From contig NC_088298.1 in the NCBI RefSeq assembly GCF_032854445.1, positions 6,292,488 through 6,356,487 of the forward strand: 64,000 bases of DNA. Reading direction: 5' to 3'. Shown here in pieces: positions 22,671 through 33,959 of this stretch. The translations under genes and the position numbers were made by a program. Below the pieces are notes generated by a model that saw only the letters and a program-made list of their open reading frames with translations, was not told the DNA's origin and searched no databases. The DNA is from Liolophura sinensis (lineage: Eukaryota > Mollusca > Polyplacophora > Chitonida > Chitonidae). Each line of letters starts with the position of its first letter. The first letter of the stretch is position 1.

Positions 22671-22886
22671 TTGTTGAGAGCGAGTGGTTAACGTGATTGG
22701 CGCTCGAAAGATAGGACTCATGACGTGTGAGTTCAAGTCCGGCCGAGGAAAGAGAACCTGTAGATAGTCCAGCTTTTTTTGTTCATGGTACCTTGGTGAC
22801 AATGTCGGTCCGCCGATAAAACTGTGCGCCGTCGCATAAGTCAAATTTCTTGCGCATTGCGCTCAATAAGAATGAAATAAATAAAT
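22671..22886 (+). mobile_element. SINE-A variant with a different head
   Basis: The head is GAGCGAGTGGTTAACGTGAT with B-box GTGAGTTCAAGTCC. The body is unlike the main SINE-A; the tail is GCGCCGTCGCATAAGTCAAATTTC... and A/T-rich. Same 3' domain, different middle. Confidence 0.65.
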
Positions 22887-23149
22887 GTACAGCTAAATCA
22901 TAGACTAAAATTCAGAGGAAAAACTGATCCGGTAAGCCACACCCAAAGATTAACTGGGGTAGACTTAGACTCGACACTGTCCATTACAGCAAGGTGTGTA
23001 AATAGTACAAGACTGAAAGAGACAGCTTTGTATATAGGTAAATAGTTGTCATAGCATTGGAGATTGGTTCAATCTATACATGACTATGTTTACAGTCTTT
23101 CGGGTATGTTTGACATGTAATGCTCGCGTCTACCCTCATCAGGAGTTCA

Positions 23150-24310
23150 CGACAAAGATAATGTTAGCGTATGCTATAATTTGGATTTACGCAGACTTTC
23201 TCGTAGGTTCTTGCCTCTACGGTAGCCGACGATTAGAGGACGAAGAGGAAGTATTACATTAGAGTCTTTATTTCCTTCAATCAGATGCCAGTATTTCTTA
23301 ACGATGTTTCTAATATTCCTTTGATGATTGTGATAAGTGGTTATAAAACGTATTTATTTGTTGGACACGACTTTGGCAGTCTTGTTTTTCCGGAGGAATT
23401 TCATAGGACGGTCCTCAAACTTCACTTTGTTGATAATGGAATCAACTTCAGTTTCCAGATATCCTCTCATGAGAAATTTAGATGTGAACAGTGCCGATTT
23501 CTTAAAGAAATCCAGCGCATTGTTGCAGTTACCCCAGTACCTTCAATAAATTTCACCGCAGAACAGGTGGCGTTAAAGCAGAACAGGTGGAGTGCCGACC
23601 TCCTGTGCATATATTGATTACTTTTCGGTGGGCTTTGAATTGCATTTCAGATCAAGGATAGAATTCCGCTTGAATTTTTCTCCTTATATGTAGAGATGGC
23701 CAGAAAGTTCATTTCTGAATTTAAAATCTAATAAGTAAATATAAGGAATGAGTGTTCTTGGTTCGCAAGTTCAAAGAGATGTTCAGCTACAAGTCTGTAA
23801 GACTTCGTGAAAATAAGTCCACCGTCTCTGAAGCGTTTGTGAAAGATTGTGCTATTGCAATGCGGAAATTTGTTCAGGATCTGATTGATGTGCCTGAAAA
23901 CGGCAATGTCACAAGGTTCAGGGGAGGGGACCCAGGGGCGCACCCACTATCTGCTTGTAATGTTCGGCGTTAAAGTTAAATTCATTAGAGTTTAGAATAA
24001 GGTCAGCCATTTTCAAGAATGACTGATCAGAGGGGTGATTGATATCGTATTCGTGTCATGGCAAAGGGACAGGTCGGCTTCAAGTGCATTCAGTATCTCT
24101 GAGAAACTGAGATTGGTGCAAGGCGACGTTATATCACGCGCCAGTCCTTCAATTAGACTAATATGATAACTCGTATCCCGATAGGTATGTGTCCTGTTTC
24201 CTAACGACAGGTAAGAGGAAATAGTCGAGAAAACGCCCAAGCTTTTCCGTTAACTCATAACACTGGGAAATGATAGGTCGTCCAGGGATGTTAAGCCCCG
24301 TATGGAGCAC
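23150..24310 (-). pseudogene. Penelope-like element reverse transcriptase relic
   Basis: Read on minus, blocks of a PLE polymerase appear in the right order but in different frames. They are PGRPIISQCYELTEKLG (near 24286-24240), NSNEFNFNAEHYKQIVGAPL (near 23990-23935), LFELANQEHSFLIFTY (near 23780-23730), FKKSALFTSKFLMRGYLE (near 23510-23455), FITTYHNHQRNIRN (near 23340-23300) and KYWHLIEGN then RPLIVGYRRGKNLRESL (near 23300-23190). These correspond to the fingers, the G.P.G block, the thumb and the pre-GIY-YIG linker of PLE proteins. Several frame changes and stops, and loss of the YIDD core, make it inactive. No GIY-YIG domain is seen below 23150. Confidence 0.7.
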
Positions 24311-24644
24311 CGGGCTGGTAGGGTCCGGCTAGTCCAAGCTACACTAATAAGAAATATACATTAATACATACATATAGATTAATTACACATGCATGACATT
24401 TTCAGATGAATTAATAGTTTCCCATTAATTAACATTTGACTAAACATTTAATATCACTAACCTTCATGTCATGTTTGTCATAACTATATCAAGCTTGTAA
24501 GAGTTGGACTCTTTGTACCAGTATATCTCGAGTCTACAATGACAAAACACACCTGTGTCCTACTTCCGCTACTGCAAGGGTTAGCCTTGCTGTATCCCTG
24601 CCTCTTTAAATACCACAGCAACAGAACGTATTGTAATCTGTAAA

Positions 24645-24930
24645 GGCCATTTGGCGTATCGTGTGTCTCTTGAACTCTACGACAGGTGGAACAATTCTTT
24701 ATTGTCTGACCAGGCATGCAAGACTTTTAATCAGTGTCATTTTTTCACGACGTCTTGCTCATTGGCAGCGACATTTTCCAATAAAGCTCCATGGGGAATT
24801 TGTTTATCTTTGCTTAGGTCTTTGGTTCAGGAAAAAACGCTTAAAGACACTTCACATTTAACATGACACCATGTGTGCTTTGCAAAAACAAAAGCTTGCA
24901 ATGTCGTTAAGTCTACAGAACGTTTTGTAC
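24645..24930 (+). repeat. Dispersed segment D, copy 1
   Basis: Resembles 29035-29350 and 33055-33430: TTATTGTCTGACCAG, a CAACAATTTCCAA/GCGACATTTTCCAA region, GGAAT and CTTAGGTCTTGG. Frames differ between copies. Confidence 0.5.
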
Positions 24931-25097
24931 GGAGACTTTTCTTTGCGTAAATCACGTTTCATGTAGGGCTAGATAAGATATAAATAAAGGGGAAATTTCA
25001 TGAAAATGCTCATTTCTTTAACCGATTAAGCACACAGTAAAAAGGGGTGCACAAGTCAAGCTATTTGTGTTCTTTTACACTTAACGGAGTTATCCCT

Positions 25098-25150
25098 CTA
25101 TGCGTCGAATCAGACATTCGTATACGAGCCGTGAACGACGAATAGGAGAG
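25098..25150 (-). repeat. Family B fragment
   Basis: TGCGTCGAATCAGACATTCG then TATACGAGCCGT is the reverse complement of one end of family B. Confidence 0.6.
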
Positions 25151-25705
25151 GTTTAGCATTTCTCCATAAAACTCACAACTACTGTATTAATATGCGAAAA
25201 AACATTTGTAATAGCTTAGTTTTGTTACTGTGACTAATAGAACCTGACAATAAGTACTGGTGTATGAATGATAGGAAACACGTAAACCAGTCATCCAGAA
25301 GAACACCTGGACTGGCCCGGGTATGTGGACAACTTATGGCCGATTATCATATTTTACTTATAAATGTCTCTTCTAAAGCACGTGTAAATTAGTCTATTAT
25401 AGCAAGTAATTAGAGATTAACTTCCGTCAAGCAGAAATTAAGCACTAAACTCTCAGTGCGGTCCATCACGTCTTGAGCGACCATAAAGATCTCACTGCAT
25501 AAAAACAATTATGTAATAAATGTTGTGAAAAAGGCTTGATGGCCATTTTTCTTACAGATATCGCGACCCGTCAAATCAGCGCCATATTTATAGATTTTTA
25601 AAGTTTTTTCTCTAGCTTTTTAAGTAAACAGGGAAAACGCGTCATATCTATGAATAATTCCGTTCGGGGCAGTGCGTCCTGTTGAAGTGGATCGCCACAT
25701 TTGAT
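25151..25705. other. No clear feature
   Basis: AGTAATTAGAGATTAACTT near 25407 recalls the start of segment E (33930). Otherwise unassigned. Confidence 0.35.
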
Positions 25706-25915
25706 GTATTTATTTATTTATTTATTTGACTGGTGTTTTACGCCGTACTCAAGAATATTTCACTTATACGACGGCGGCCAGCATTATGGTGGGAGGAAAC
25801 CTGGCAGAGCCCGGGGGAAACCCACGACCATCCGCAGGTTGCTTTCAGACCTTCCCACGTACGGCCAGGGAGGAAGCCAGTATGAGCTGGACTTGAACTC
25901 ACAGCGGCCGCATTA
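25706..25915 (-). mobile_element. SINE-A, nearly complete but lacking the A box
   Basis: Tail-first, well-preserved body. It ends in TTGAACTCACAGCGGCCGCA just past the B box. It carries the subfamily mark TTGCTTTCAGACC. Confidence 0.9.
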
Positions 25916-25982
25916 TTTGATGTTTGAACAGTTGCAAGCAAAGCGTACTGATATACACGTACATACTTTGATCACCATATTA

Positions 25983-26123
25983 GCCGTACGCGGGAAGGTC
26001 TGAAAGCAACCTGCGGATGGTCGTGGGTTTCCCCCGGGCTCTGCCCAGTTTCCTCCCACCATAATGCTGGCCGCCGTCGTATAAGTGAAATATTCTTGAG
26101 TACGGCGTAAAACACCAATCAAA

Positions 26124-26154
<31 letters not shown>
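25983..26154 (+). mobile_element. SINE-A, 5'-truncated, inverted relative to the previous copy
   Basis: Shares the subfamily mark (GGTCTGAAAGCAACC) with the copy at 25706. The two arms are nearly identical over about 155 bp and separated by about 120 bases, so they can fold into a long hairpin. Confidence 0.9.
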
Positions 26155-26254
26155 CTATGCATCTTTCCATCACCACTGAAAACTGTTTTCTTTGCCCGAC
26201 TCTGCTCTAATATCATACTTAATAAGCATTTTAATAGGTCATTGATAGTTTGTG

Positions 26255-26345
26255 ATAAATGTCGCTTTGGGATTTGGCCTTGCGATTATTAAGACGTAGA
26301 GTCCATTTTTGTCGATAGGTGGTATACGAATGTTTGTTTCGATAC
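26255..26345 (+). repeat. Family B copy
   Basis: CGCTTTGGGATTTGGCCTTG, CGATTATTAAGACG and GGTGGTATACGAATGTTTGT. Confidence 0.75.
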
Positions 26346-26639
26346 ATCGACCTTGACCCCGAGGTCACTACGTACAGTTTGTTGACGCTTTGAGGGATTA
26401 CATGACACGCTGACCACAAGAGATGACGTCCTGTCGTTGTCAGTCTGACGTTTTTCAGGCAGTAGTAAGCTTCAGTTATACGTCTTTATACGTCTTTTTA
26501 AAACCAGAGCTTGTGACAGTTGGCGAACGTTCACCCGTATTAACAGTGAAGTACGTCCTCTTGTCAGTTTACCTTAGGGTTTTATTCTAATAGCGTTTCT
26601 TGTGGCATCCACTATATGTCTCGGCAATTTTGATAAAAT
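26346..26639. other. Mostly unassigned
   Basis: A weak family G echo (AAAACCAGAGCTTGTGACAG then GGCGAACGTTCAC) lies at 26500-26540. Confidence 0.35.
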
Positions 26640-27010
26640 ATTTTTAGAAGTCCACGGACGGCATTCCGCTCCGCCATGAATCACACTTATTCCACCATTC
26701 TCACGCCACCTTCCCAGAGAACTGCGACAGTAGTCTCAATTGAACTTACACATATCCCCATTTTAAGCTTCCCTATCGATTTTGTGGATTGTGTGTAGAA
26801 TCATACTGCTTCAATTTCCTGTGAAGAAAAATAAAGACTCCTTAGAAAAAGAGTCACACAACTACCTTTTGTAATTTAACTGAGAACCCGAAACAAGATT
26901 TACATATATTAGTGAAATGTCCGTGAATACAGCGTAAAGCGACACGCTTAGTTATCAAAAAGAAATAGAAATACAGGCAATTCAGCATTCCATTTTTATG
27001 ACCATTTTCA
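26640..27010 (+). repeat. Dispersed segment F, copy 1
   Basis: Matches 31080-31370 and 31440-31640: CCTATCGATTTT, TCCTTAGAAAA, AGTGAAAT and GCGACACG..TAGTTATCA. Confidence 0.45.
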
Positions 27011-27544
27011 AAAATATTCGACGTTGCCTAAAAGAGAATGCCTCCTGGTAAACTGTTGTCCAACAGTTGTTTAGCAATCCTGATTATTGTTCTCCGCACG
27101 GTCCTTACACCGACATCTTAGGATAAATGGAAATTAATATTGGTCTTTCTGTTGAATTCAACCGAGATATAACTACATGTAACACCCTGATCATCAATTT
27201 AAAATCCATTTTTTTTTCACAACCAACGGATAATGGAAGTAGGTGTGTTTACGTTACACTGATAAAAATGACTTTGGCAAAAATACCCATGAACAGGTTT
27301 AAATCGGCCGCTTGCTTTTGCTTATTTTTCGTTCCTTTTTTTTGGAAAGGAGGAGGGGCAAGGACCATGTTCTTGAAATAATTCCCTATTTCTCCCTTTA
27401 TATCGACAAATTGGGGAGTGATTTTGGAAAAAAGGCTATAGAACATAAAACTGTTCCACAAATCCCACCTTAAATCTGAACCAATTTAACTGTGTCCTTA
27501 TAGTGTATTCCATTCAGATATTCGTCTGGAACATCCCTGGATTT

Positions 27545-27557
27545 GGGGGGGGGGGGC
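27545..27557 (+). repeat. G12 homopolymer
   Basis: Run of G after CTGGATTT. No other structure seen. Confidence 0.8.
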
Positions 27558-27564
27558 GTTCCAA

Positions 27565-27905
27565 GTAGCTTGTTAAACAAACAATACAGCGCTGACAGAA
27601 AGAAAAGTTTATAAAAAGACTTAATTGTATCAAGGCCGCAGTACTGGCCAACACTTGAAGGTTGGATTGAACGCCGCTAAACCACAGCCTCTCAAGGATG
27701 TGCGAGCTTGGAAATCTCGATGTGTCTCCAATTTATTATATGTGTTAAAAGCTAGATACATTAACGACTGACAAGGTCAAGCAAATGAGCGACATCATTT
27801 TCGCGTGGTAATGTCGTTTATATCAGACTGTCCTTTTAGCCACAATCAATTTTATTTCCCTTCAAACACGGTTAGCTTGCTTTCTGACTTCTGGTGGAAT
27901 GTATA
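27565..27905 (+). repeat. Dispersed segment C, copy 2
   Basis: AGCTTGTTAAACAAACAATAC, AAGGTTGGATTGAA, CACAGCCTCTCA and GACATCATTTTCG match copy 1, with internal deletions. Confidence 0.55.
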
Positions 27906-27999
27906 AAATATTCTAAGAAAAATAAATCATACTATTTTCCTGGACAATATTTAATGGTCTTTCACTTGACATGTAGTTCATGCTATAGTCTGCTTTTTA

Positions 28000-28800
28000 G
28001 GGAGTCGCCTGTATTTAGCTGTCTACAAAAATCAGTCATACTCGCTACCAAAATTGCATTTAGTTAGTGACTCGTAACAACATAAGCTGTACACATGGAT
28101 ATGCTGGAAGTTCATATTCTTGCAAAGAAAATCAAGTAAGAACTCTTTTTCTATTTCATTATGTTAAACTCCTTCAGCTTAGTTTCTATACCAAGAACTC
28201 ATTGCCTCGGTGACGTCATAATTATTCACAAACAAGTGATATGATGGACAATGGGCGTGGAGAGTGTAGAACAAACTCCATACAGTAACACATCCTAAAC
28301 CACACTCTTACCACATAGACTACACGTACATTTTTATAACAAAAATTTCCTAACATCCAGCTTTAAAACCATACTGCCATGAGATAATATACTACAACAG
28401 ATAAAATTATATTCATTTATTAAGGTTATATTACACTAAAACGTGTAAACAAGTTCAAATATGGCAGAGGCAGAAACAGGTTTTAGAGTAAGATCGATAG
28501 CAGTTTATTAAACTGGTGTCGTCCTCCGTCAAAACATGTTGAACTCCGCCCAATATCCAGCATTCCACAAGTTTTTTAATAATTATGACATCACTGCAGG
28601 CAATGGGTTCTTTCTATCGAAACTGGCTTACGAACTTGAACATTATGAATTAGAAAAAGTGTTCTAATTTTATTTTCCCAATAATGTGAGCTTCAAACAT
28701 ATCAATGTGTGGAGCGTATGTTGTTACGTGTCACTTACTGAGGGCAATTTTGGTAGCGAGTATGACTGATTTTACAGGCAGCTGAAAATGGGCGACTCTC
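28000..28800. mobile_element. 801-bp foldback-type element with long inverted arms
   Basis: The left end GGGAGTCGCC...CAGTCATACTCGCTACCAAA is matched by the reverse complement of the right end (28690-28800). A second matched pair, GACGTCATAATTATT (28203) against AATAATTATGACATCA (28579-28595), shows that the arms extend about 300 bases inward. The element is flanked by TA on both sides (27998-27999, 28801-28802). No coding potential is seen. Half-copies are at 53878-54100 and 56480-56790. It looks like a non-autonomous DNA transposon; the TA duplication would suit a Tc1/mariner-type mover, which is inference. Confidence 0.75.
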
Positions 28801-29034
28801 TAAAAGAAATACACTGTAGTGTGTTCTATGCCTTTAATCTACTATGACTGTCTTTCATTTTACTATGTGTTATACACCTGCTTATTTGAATCCGTAACAG
28901 CGGCTACATTCTACACAGTGCAGAGATCTTCATTCCAGTCACACATCGGTGCCTATTCTTAATAATTTTTAACTTTCGCTGCTAGCAAGTTGCTTTGATG
29001 CAAATATGTTAGACTGAAAATCTCATTTAGTTCA

Positions 29035-29350
29035 CAAGGTGTCCTCTGTACTCTTTGACACCTGAAAAAAAGTTTTTATTGTCTGACCAGATCAATGCTT
29101 TTTTACTGTGCCTTCCTTGCTGCCAACGGCAATTTTAAAAAAAAAGCACCCAGAGGAATACGTCTTTCTTTACTTAGATCTTGGATTTGGGGAAAATACG
29201 TCAAAGAGACTCGTTAATTTTCTTCTAAGGCGGTATGTATTGATGTATTGAGGCTATAGAAATCTTGGCAGGCATGTTTTACACAGTGTCGTGTAATTAA
29301 CGCCTACGGCGAAAAACAACAAAAACTCTATCACTTTGAAAAGGATAAAT
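29035..29350 (+). repeat. Dispersed segment D, copy 2
   Basis: TTTTTATTGTCTGACCAG, TTACTTAGATCTTGG and GTGTAATTAACGCC-type blocks match the other D copies. Confidence 0.5.
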
Positions 29351-29462
29351 GGAAACTTTTGGACATGCTGGACACATGAACTCTCAGAGACAACCCGGCT
29401 GTGTAATATGTGGCTTTTAAACACGGAGATATGTGTATTTCAGATCAAGTCAAGTGATTTTA

Positions 29463-29566
29463 TTTACTCATTTGTTAGATTATGTTTTACGCCATCCTCA
29501 AGAATATTTCATTTGTACAACGGCGGCCAGTATTATGGTGGGGGAAACCCACGATCATCGCAGTTT
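29463..29566 (-). mobile_element. SINE-A tail and partial body
   Basis: TTTTACGCCATCCTCAAGAA, TTTGTACAACGGCGGCCAG and GGGGGAAACCCACGATCATC. Confidence 0.8.
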
Positions 29567-29674
29567 CATGTGACTTTTAATCCGCTCTTCCATAACGAGC
29601 TGTACAAATATCTCAAAATGCTACCACATCATGAACTGCTGATTAATCTATAAGGAAAGGAGCATACAAGCTGT

Positions 29675-29850
29675 AGATTTTACCCTAGACCAGTGTATGT
29701 ACATCGTCATGGCGCCTAGACTTTAGACAAACACCTGATAGACTAAAGGAATGTTAACAATGAAGATTTGGTTGTTTAACAAAGAATAAGGGAGTTGTCT
29801 TAACAAAACAGTTTTCGGATGGAACAAGAGTCACACACCTACTTTTCTGA
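29675..29850 (+). repeat. Dispersed segment E, copy 1
   Basis: GTCATGGCGCCTAGACTTTA then GACAAACACCTGA; an AGAATAAG..AGTTGTCTTAA stretch follows. Matches 33960, 51575 and 62905. Confidence 0.6.
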
Positions 29851-30477
29851 AGGCACAAGTTAATAGCTACATCTATCAGCTGAAAGTGGATTGAAGCCGG
29901 AAGCTCTGTCATCGTGCATGAAATGCGAACTAAGAAAGGGATTTATCTCGCCTTCAAACACCTGTTGTTACAGATGATATGCCTTCTTGGTTAGTCTCGA
30001 TAAGGTTACAAAAACTGGGTTATTTGTCAGAGAGACTCATCGGCATCTTGATTCGTAGCATAGAACCTTATCCATGACTGTCAGAGTGTACAGAAGAAGG
30101 TTGTCTTTATTACTTTTGCCTTTCCCGGCTTTTGAAAGGTGTTTTACAATAAGAATCTTATGTGGCCTTCAGCCGTTAAATGTGGTTACCTAAACCTGAA
30201 TGGTTTACAATGACGTATCTGAACAACTTTTAACTGAACACATACACTATCTGCAGCAATATTAACTTTTATTTAATATTTTCAGGAATGCATGGGAGAT
30301 CAGGTCCCATTTACAGGTTCCGTAAAACACAAATGGCCACAAGCAAGAATTAGTAACACATACATTACCTAAACGTGAATTACTATGATAAAGTGGGGCA
30401 AAATGCAATTTGAAGTTAGTAGGTAGCACTGCTCATTGATATCGGGAAATAACCCTGTTCTGACAAGGTTAAAAACT

Positions 30478-30565
30478 TGATCTGAGCTCGGGTTTGAACC
30501 CCGTTCTCCTACTTTAATGGAAGCACTCTATTAAACCTTGCCGCGACCAGGTAGAGGTTTTAAGG
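30478..30565 (-). mobile_element. tRNA-derived SINE head
   Basis: On minus: TTTAATAGAGTGCTTCC and ACGGGGTTCAAACCCGAG, a good B box with a T-arm stem. It resembles the SINE-B head in the TAATAGAG/GATAGAG part. No tail was found. Confidence 0.5.
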
Positions 30566-31079
30566 CCTGCAGGACAAGCGGACCACTAGGGTTGACGTTG
30601 TGTACCAGGTGATCCCACTTTGCCAGTCTAACCTTTTCAGGCGGAAGTGGATAGTCTGCAACACTCCTTTGTATAGTGCCCTGTCAGTCTTATTTACAGG
30701 GGCATGGTTCTGTAACACGGCTGAGAAGGAAGAGGGGCAATGGTTTGTAACACGGCCCAGAAGGAATGTTGTTCACCTTTTTACCTTGAGAATTTGATAC
30801 CTGAATTCAGGAGTATACTGACAGCTTTGTGCTCCACGATAAATCAGCCTTTTTCTTCAACGGGAAACTCGTGAAGCTCCTTCCCGCTTGTAACAACACG
30901 GTTGCAAGCTATGAACTCATTTGCCTTTTCCTTCATTACGTCACAGTTACCGGTGTACGTGTACTTATAAAGCCTATATGAAGTATACACGCATTACAAC
31001 GTCATAGAAGAAAACGATGAGTTTCAATGTGATTTGAACCTTATGTGTTGCTCGTCCTCGAGTGTCGCATTGCCTAGAT
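30566..31079. other. Mostly unassigned
   Basis: Holds a 34-bp imperfect direct repeat near 30705 and 30740 (TGTAACACGGC...AGAAGGA). No gene. Confidence 0.45.
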
Positions 31080-31370
31080 TTACGCAGTTGACTCATTCGG
31101 ACATGCACACAAATCGCCATTCTTCACATTCCTATCGATTTTCTGACATGCTTCTAGAATAAGAGCTCTCGGCTTTCTCCTTTAAAAAATTAGCAGAACA
31201 TTAGAAATTAGATATTTCAGTAAAGTCCTTAGAAAAGCTATGTCTTCACGCAAATGCAAAAAGATGCTATCCATATCTCAGTGAAATATTTATGAGGATG
31301 GCGCTAAGTGACACGTGAAGTTATTGATAAGAAAAACAAATAATTTAGCCATTCATAAAAAAGTTGTATC
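31080..31370 (+). repeat. Dispersed segment F, copy 2
   Basis: CTATCGATTTTCTGAC, AGAAATTAGATATTTCAGTA and AAGTGACACGTGAAGTTAT. Confidence 0.5.
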
Positions 31371-31439
31371 ACAGAAATGGTAAATGGAAATGTATGCATT
31401 CCTTTTGTGACTGAAGGGCGGGTTTCTACGATAAGATCT

Positions 31440-31640
31440 CTCAGCTTCCCTCACCAAAATTACCAAAGCATTAGAAATTAGGTATTTTAGTCATTACTTC
31501 AGCACTGTCTTAACGTCAGAGCCAAACGGTTCTAAAGCACATGTAAATTAAATAGTTTTGATTATGGCGCAAAGTAACACGTCAAGTTATCAGTAACAAA
31601 GAAACCCCATTTGGTCATTCAGTTCAATGGCTATTTATTA
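31440..31640 (+). repeat. Dispersed segment F, copy 3 (local duplicate)
   Basis: CATTAGAAATTAGGTATTTT and AAGTAACACGTCAAGTTATC repeat copy 2 about 275 bp later. Confidence 0.55.
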
Positions 31641-32059
31641 AAGTCTTCGTAAAAAAAGCGGTCAGCTAGTGGAATGCGCCACACTGTTATATAGCAGGCA
31701 TAGGCATTGTTTTCCACACGCTACTTACTAGGGCATCTAAAAGACCTGTATATCGATGACAAGCGGAGTTTCGAGGTCCAACTGTTTTATCGATAAAGGT
31801 AGAAAAAGTCAAACTGTTAAACAACTATTTTTGATCGCATTTACTATAACATGTATGGATCAAAGTTAAATGAAAAGTAGTTTAGATTTGAAGAATCATG
31901 GAGAAAACTGAGAAGCTGAACGTTTGTGAACCTGGGAAGCTCCTAAAGGGAAGAGGCGTCATTTGTGCTGCTGGAACAGGGTGAGACAGGTGATAGGTAA
32001 ATCACTGTCAACAATGGTTGCCTAACATTTTTCACAAGTCACATGACACAGTATGATGG
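31641..32059. other. No recognisable feature
   Basis: No supported gene or repeat. Confidence 0.4.
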
Positions 32060-32480
32060 TTATTGCCTTTGACGACAAAGGAGTTCCACCTGGAAACTCT
32101 CCTATTGTATTACCAATTGATCCTTGTCGATATGGTGTACTGTAACCGTTCAGACAAAATCTCAAGAACTTTCTTGTATAGGGGGGTTGCCTGCTTAATA
32201 AGCATGTTTAACAGACAATCCGGAAGTTGCCTGAAGGAAATGGTCATAAAAAGATGTATCAAGCCCGCGTTAATGGTCATTCGTGAAGATTGGATTGAAA
32301 CCCAAAAGTCTCTCCGATGTACAATCATAGAACGCCAGCCTCTCATCTCGCCTGGCCAAAATCATATCTACACCAAATTCACGTCTCTGACCTATGACCT
32401 TTCTTAAACGCTAAATATAACGTACTGACATGGTCGGACGTATTTTTCGCTCAGAGTCTTTGAGATCACCACACTGTTTT
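32060..32480 (+). repeat. Dispersed segment C, copy 3
   Basis: AAGCATGTTTAACAGACAAT, TGGTCATTCGTGAAGATTGG and ATCATAGAACGCCAGCCTC. A 114-codon frame here (32063-32407) is not kept in copy 1 in the same phase. Confidence 0.6.
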
Positions 32481-32706
32481 TGGTTTAAAAGCCCTTAATG
32501 TTATAAGTCGTTTGACGACTTATTTACCCCAGGCTCTCTGATTTCTGACCGCCATCCTATCAGTAAAATAATCCTACCAACCATCCTGAACAACCATCCA
32601 ATAAATAACTGAATTACCGGTAAGACGATTACCCACATCCAGCAGTGAAGGTATGGTAACAATATACATATCAAGAAAAACATTACAACAGATACACAAT
32701 CAAGAA

Positions 32707-32822
32707 AAGGCCCTCCGTGACCGAGGTCGACAGCGTGTTAGCGCAGCGCAATGACCCAGGCACCTCCCACCCCTGCTGTGAGTTCAAGTCCAGCTCGTGC
32801 TGACTTCTTCTCCAGTCGTTTC
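32707..32822 (+). mobile_element. SINE-A head only
   Basis: GCCCTCCGTGACC... TTAGCGCAGCGCAATGACCC and the B box GTGAGTTCAAGTCC. The body and tail are missing. Confidence 0.8.
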
Positions 32823-33054
32823 GACGCCCAGACTCTTGCGTTGTCAGCCCAACCATAAGAGACAGAAAATGACACCCATTTACCGTTATTCTATTTCCTT
32901 CCATCGCGTGTTTTAGAGCTACTCATTTGGCTGTGTGACTCCGCATTTATTGTAGACCGTCCTCTGCGTACCAGTCATGAAGTGTCAGTGTATGCAAGTT
33001 ACTGGCCATTTTCCTTTTAGGCAAATAAATTCATTTCTAATGGTCATGTAGTGC

Positions 33055-33430
33055 ATTGCGTGTCGTATGTGTTTTACAACGTCTAAAAAAGCTCTTGATC
33101 GTCTCTCAGGCAGGATTTTTAATCAGTACTTACTTTGCTATCATGCTTTGCCTACGTCCAGCAACAATTTCCAACAAGAGTTTCTTTGGGAATTCGCTTT
33201 TCATGCTTGCTTCTTCGATATTTAAAGCAAGTAATAACGTTAATTTTTACATGAGTAACAAGTATGCGCTGACGCAAAAGTACTTTTGATATTCCGGCAG
33301 CCATGTTTTATACCTTGCTTTGTAATAAGCGCCAGTGGCGGCAAACAACAAAAATTGTTTTACTTTGATAAATTGTGCGGAAGATTTCGGACGAGTGATC
33401 ATCCAAGACAACTCGATAGTGCTCGTGTAT
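33055..33430 (+). repeat. Dispersed segment D, copy 3
   Basis: GATTTTTAATCAGT, CAACAATTTCCAACAA, GGGAATTCGC and TAATAAGCGCCAGTGGCG. It aligns with copy 2 at its right end (TTAACGCCTACGGCG). Confidence 0.5.
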
Positions 33431-33685
33431 TTCCTGTCTGTCAAGTGACCCATACACTCATGTGATTTTTTACCACTCTTCAATCACGTGAGGTATAAAA
33501 ATCCTCGTGGTGCTTCCGGCATGGGGATATCAAGGTTTTTCTGTCTGCGCAGCTATGTCATTGGTATGCTTTCATGATTTTTTCTCCATAATTACGTTGT
33601 AAAAACGCTCACAAATGAGGGAATTGTAGCTGTTTCTCGATCATGTAACTCAGTATTGGCGTATTGCCAAAGCAGTGGTCTTCGT

Positions 33686-33732
33686 AGTTCTCAAAAAAAA
33701 AAAATAAATAAATAAAAAAAATAAATAAATAA
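33686..33732. repeat. A-rich simple sequence
   Basis: A run of A and AAAT units, possibly a SINE tail relic. Confidence 0.7.
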
Positions 33733-33959
33733 TTCACGATTCTTGTATCAAAATCCGCTCAAAAGACATCTTTTCAAGCCTTTTTAATCTGCAAATGATC
33801 ATGTTTGTCATACATGTCTGAGAGGAAAACCTCATCTTGCACAGATATGTGACTCGCTTATGCAGGTTTATCTGTCTAGAACATAAATACCTGTTCTAAG
33901 GCAACAGTTAATTGCTCTTTAATATCCAGTAATTGGAGATTAACTTTAGTTAATGGAGA

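Noticed and set aside
25701-26216. Several 60-100-codon frames with a FTPYSRIFHLYDGG... motif
   Set aside because: The same peptide appears at every well-kept SINE-A copy; it is translation of the SINE, not a gene.
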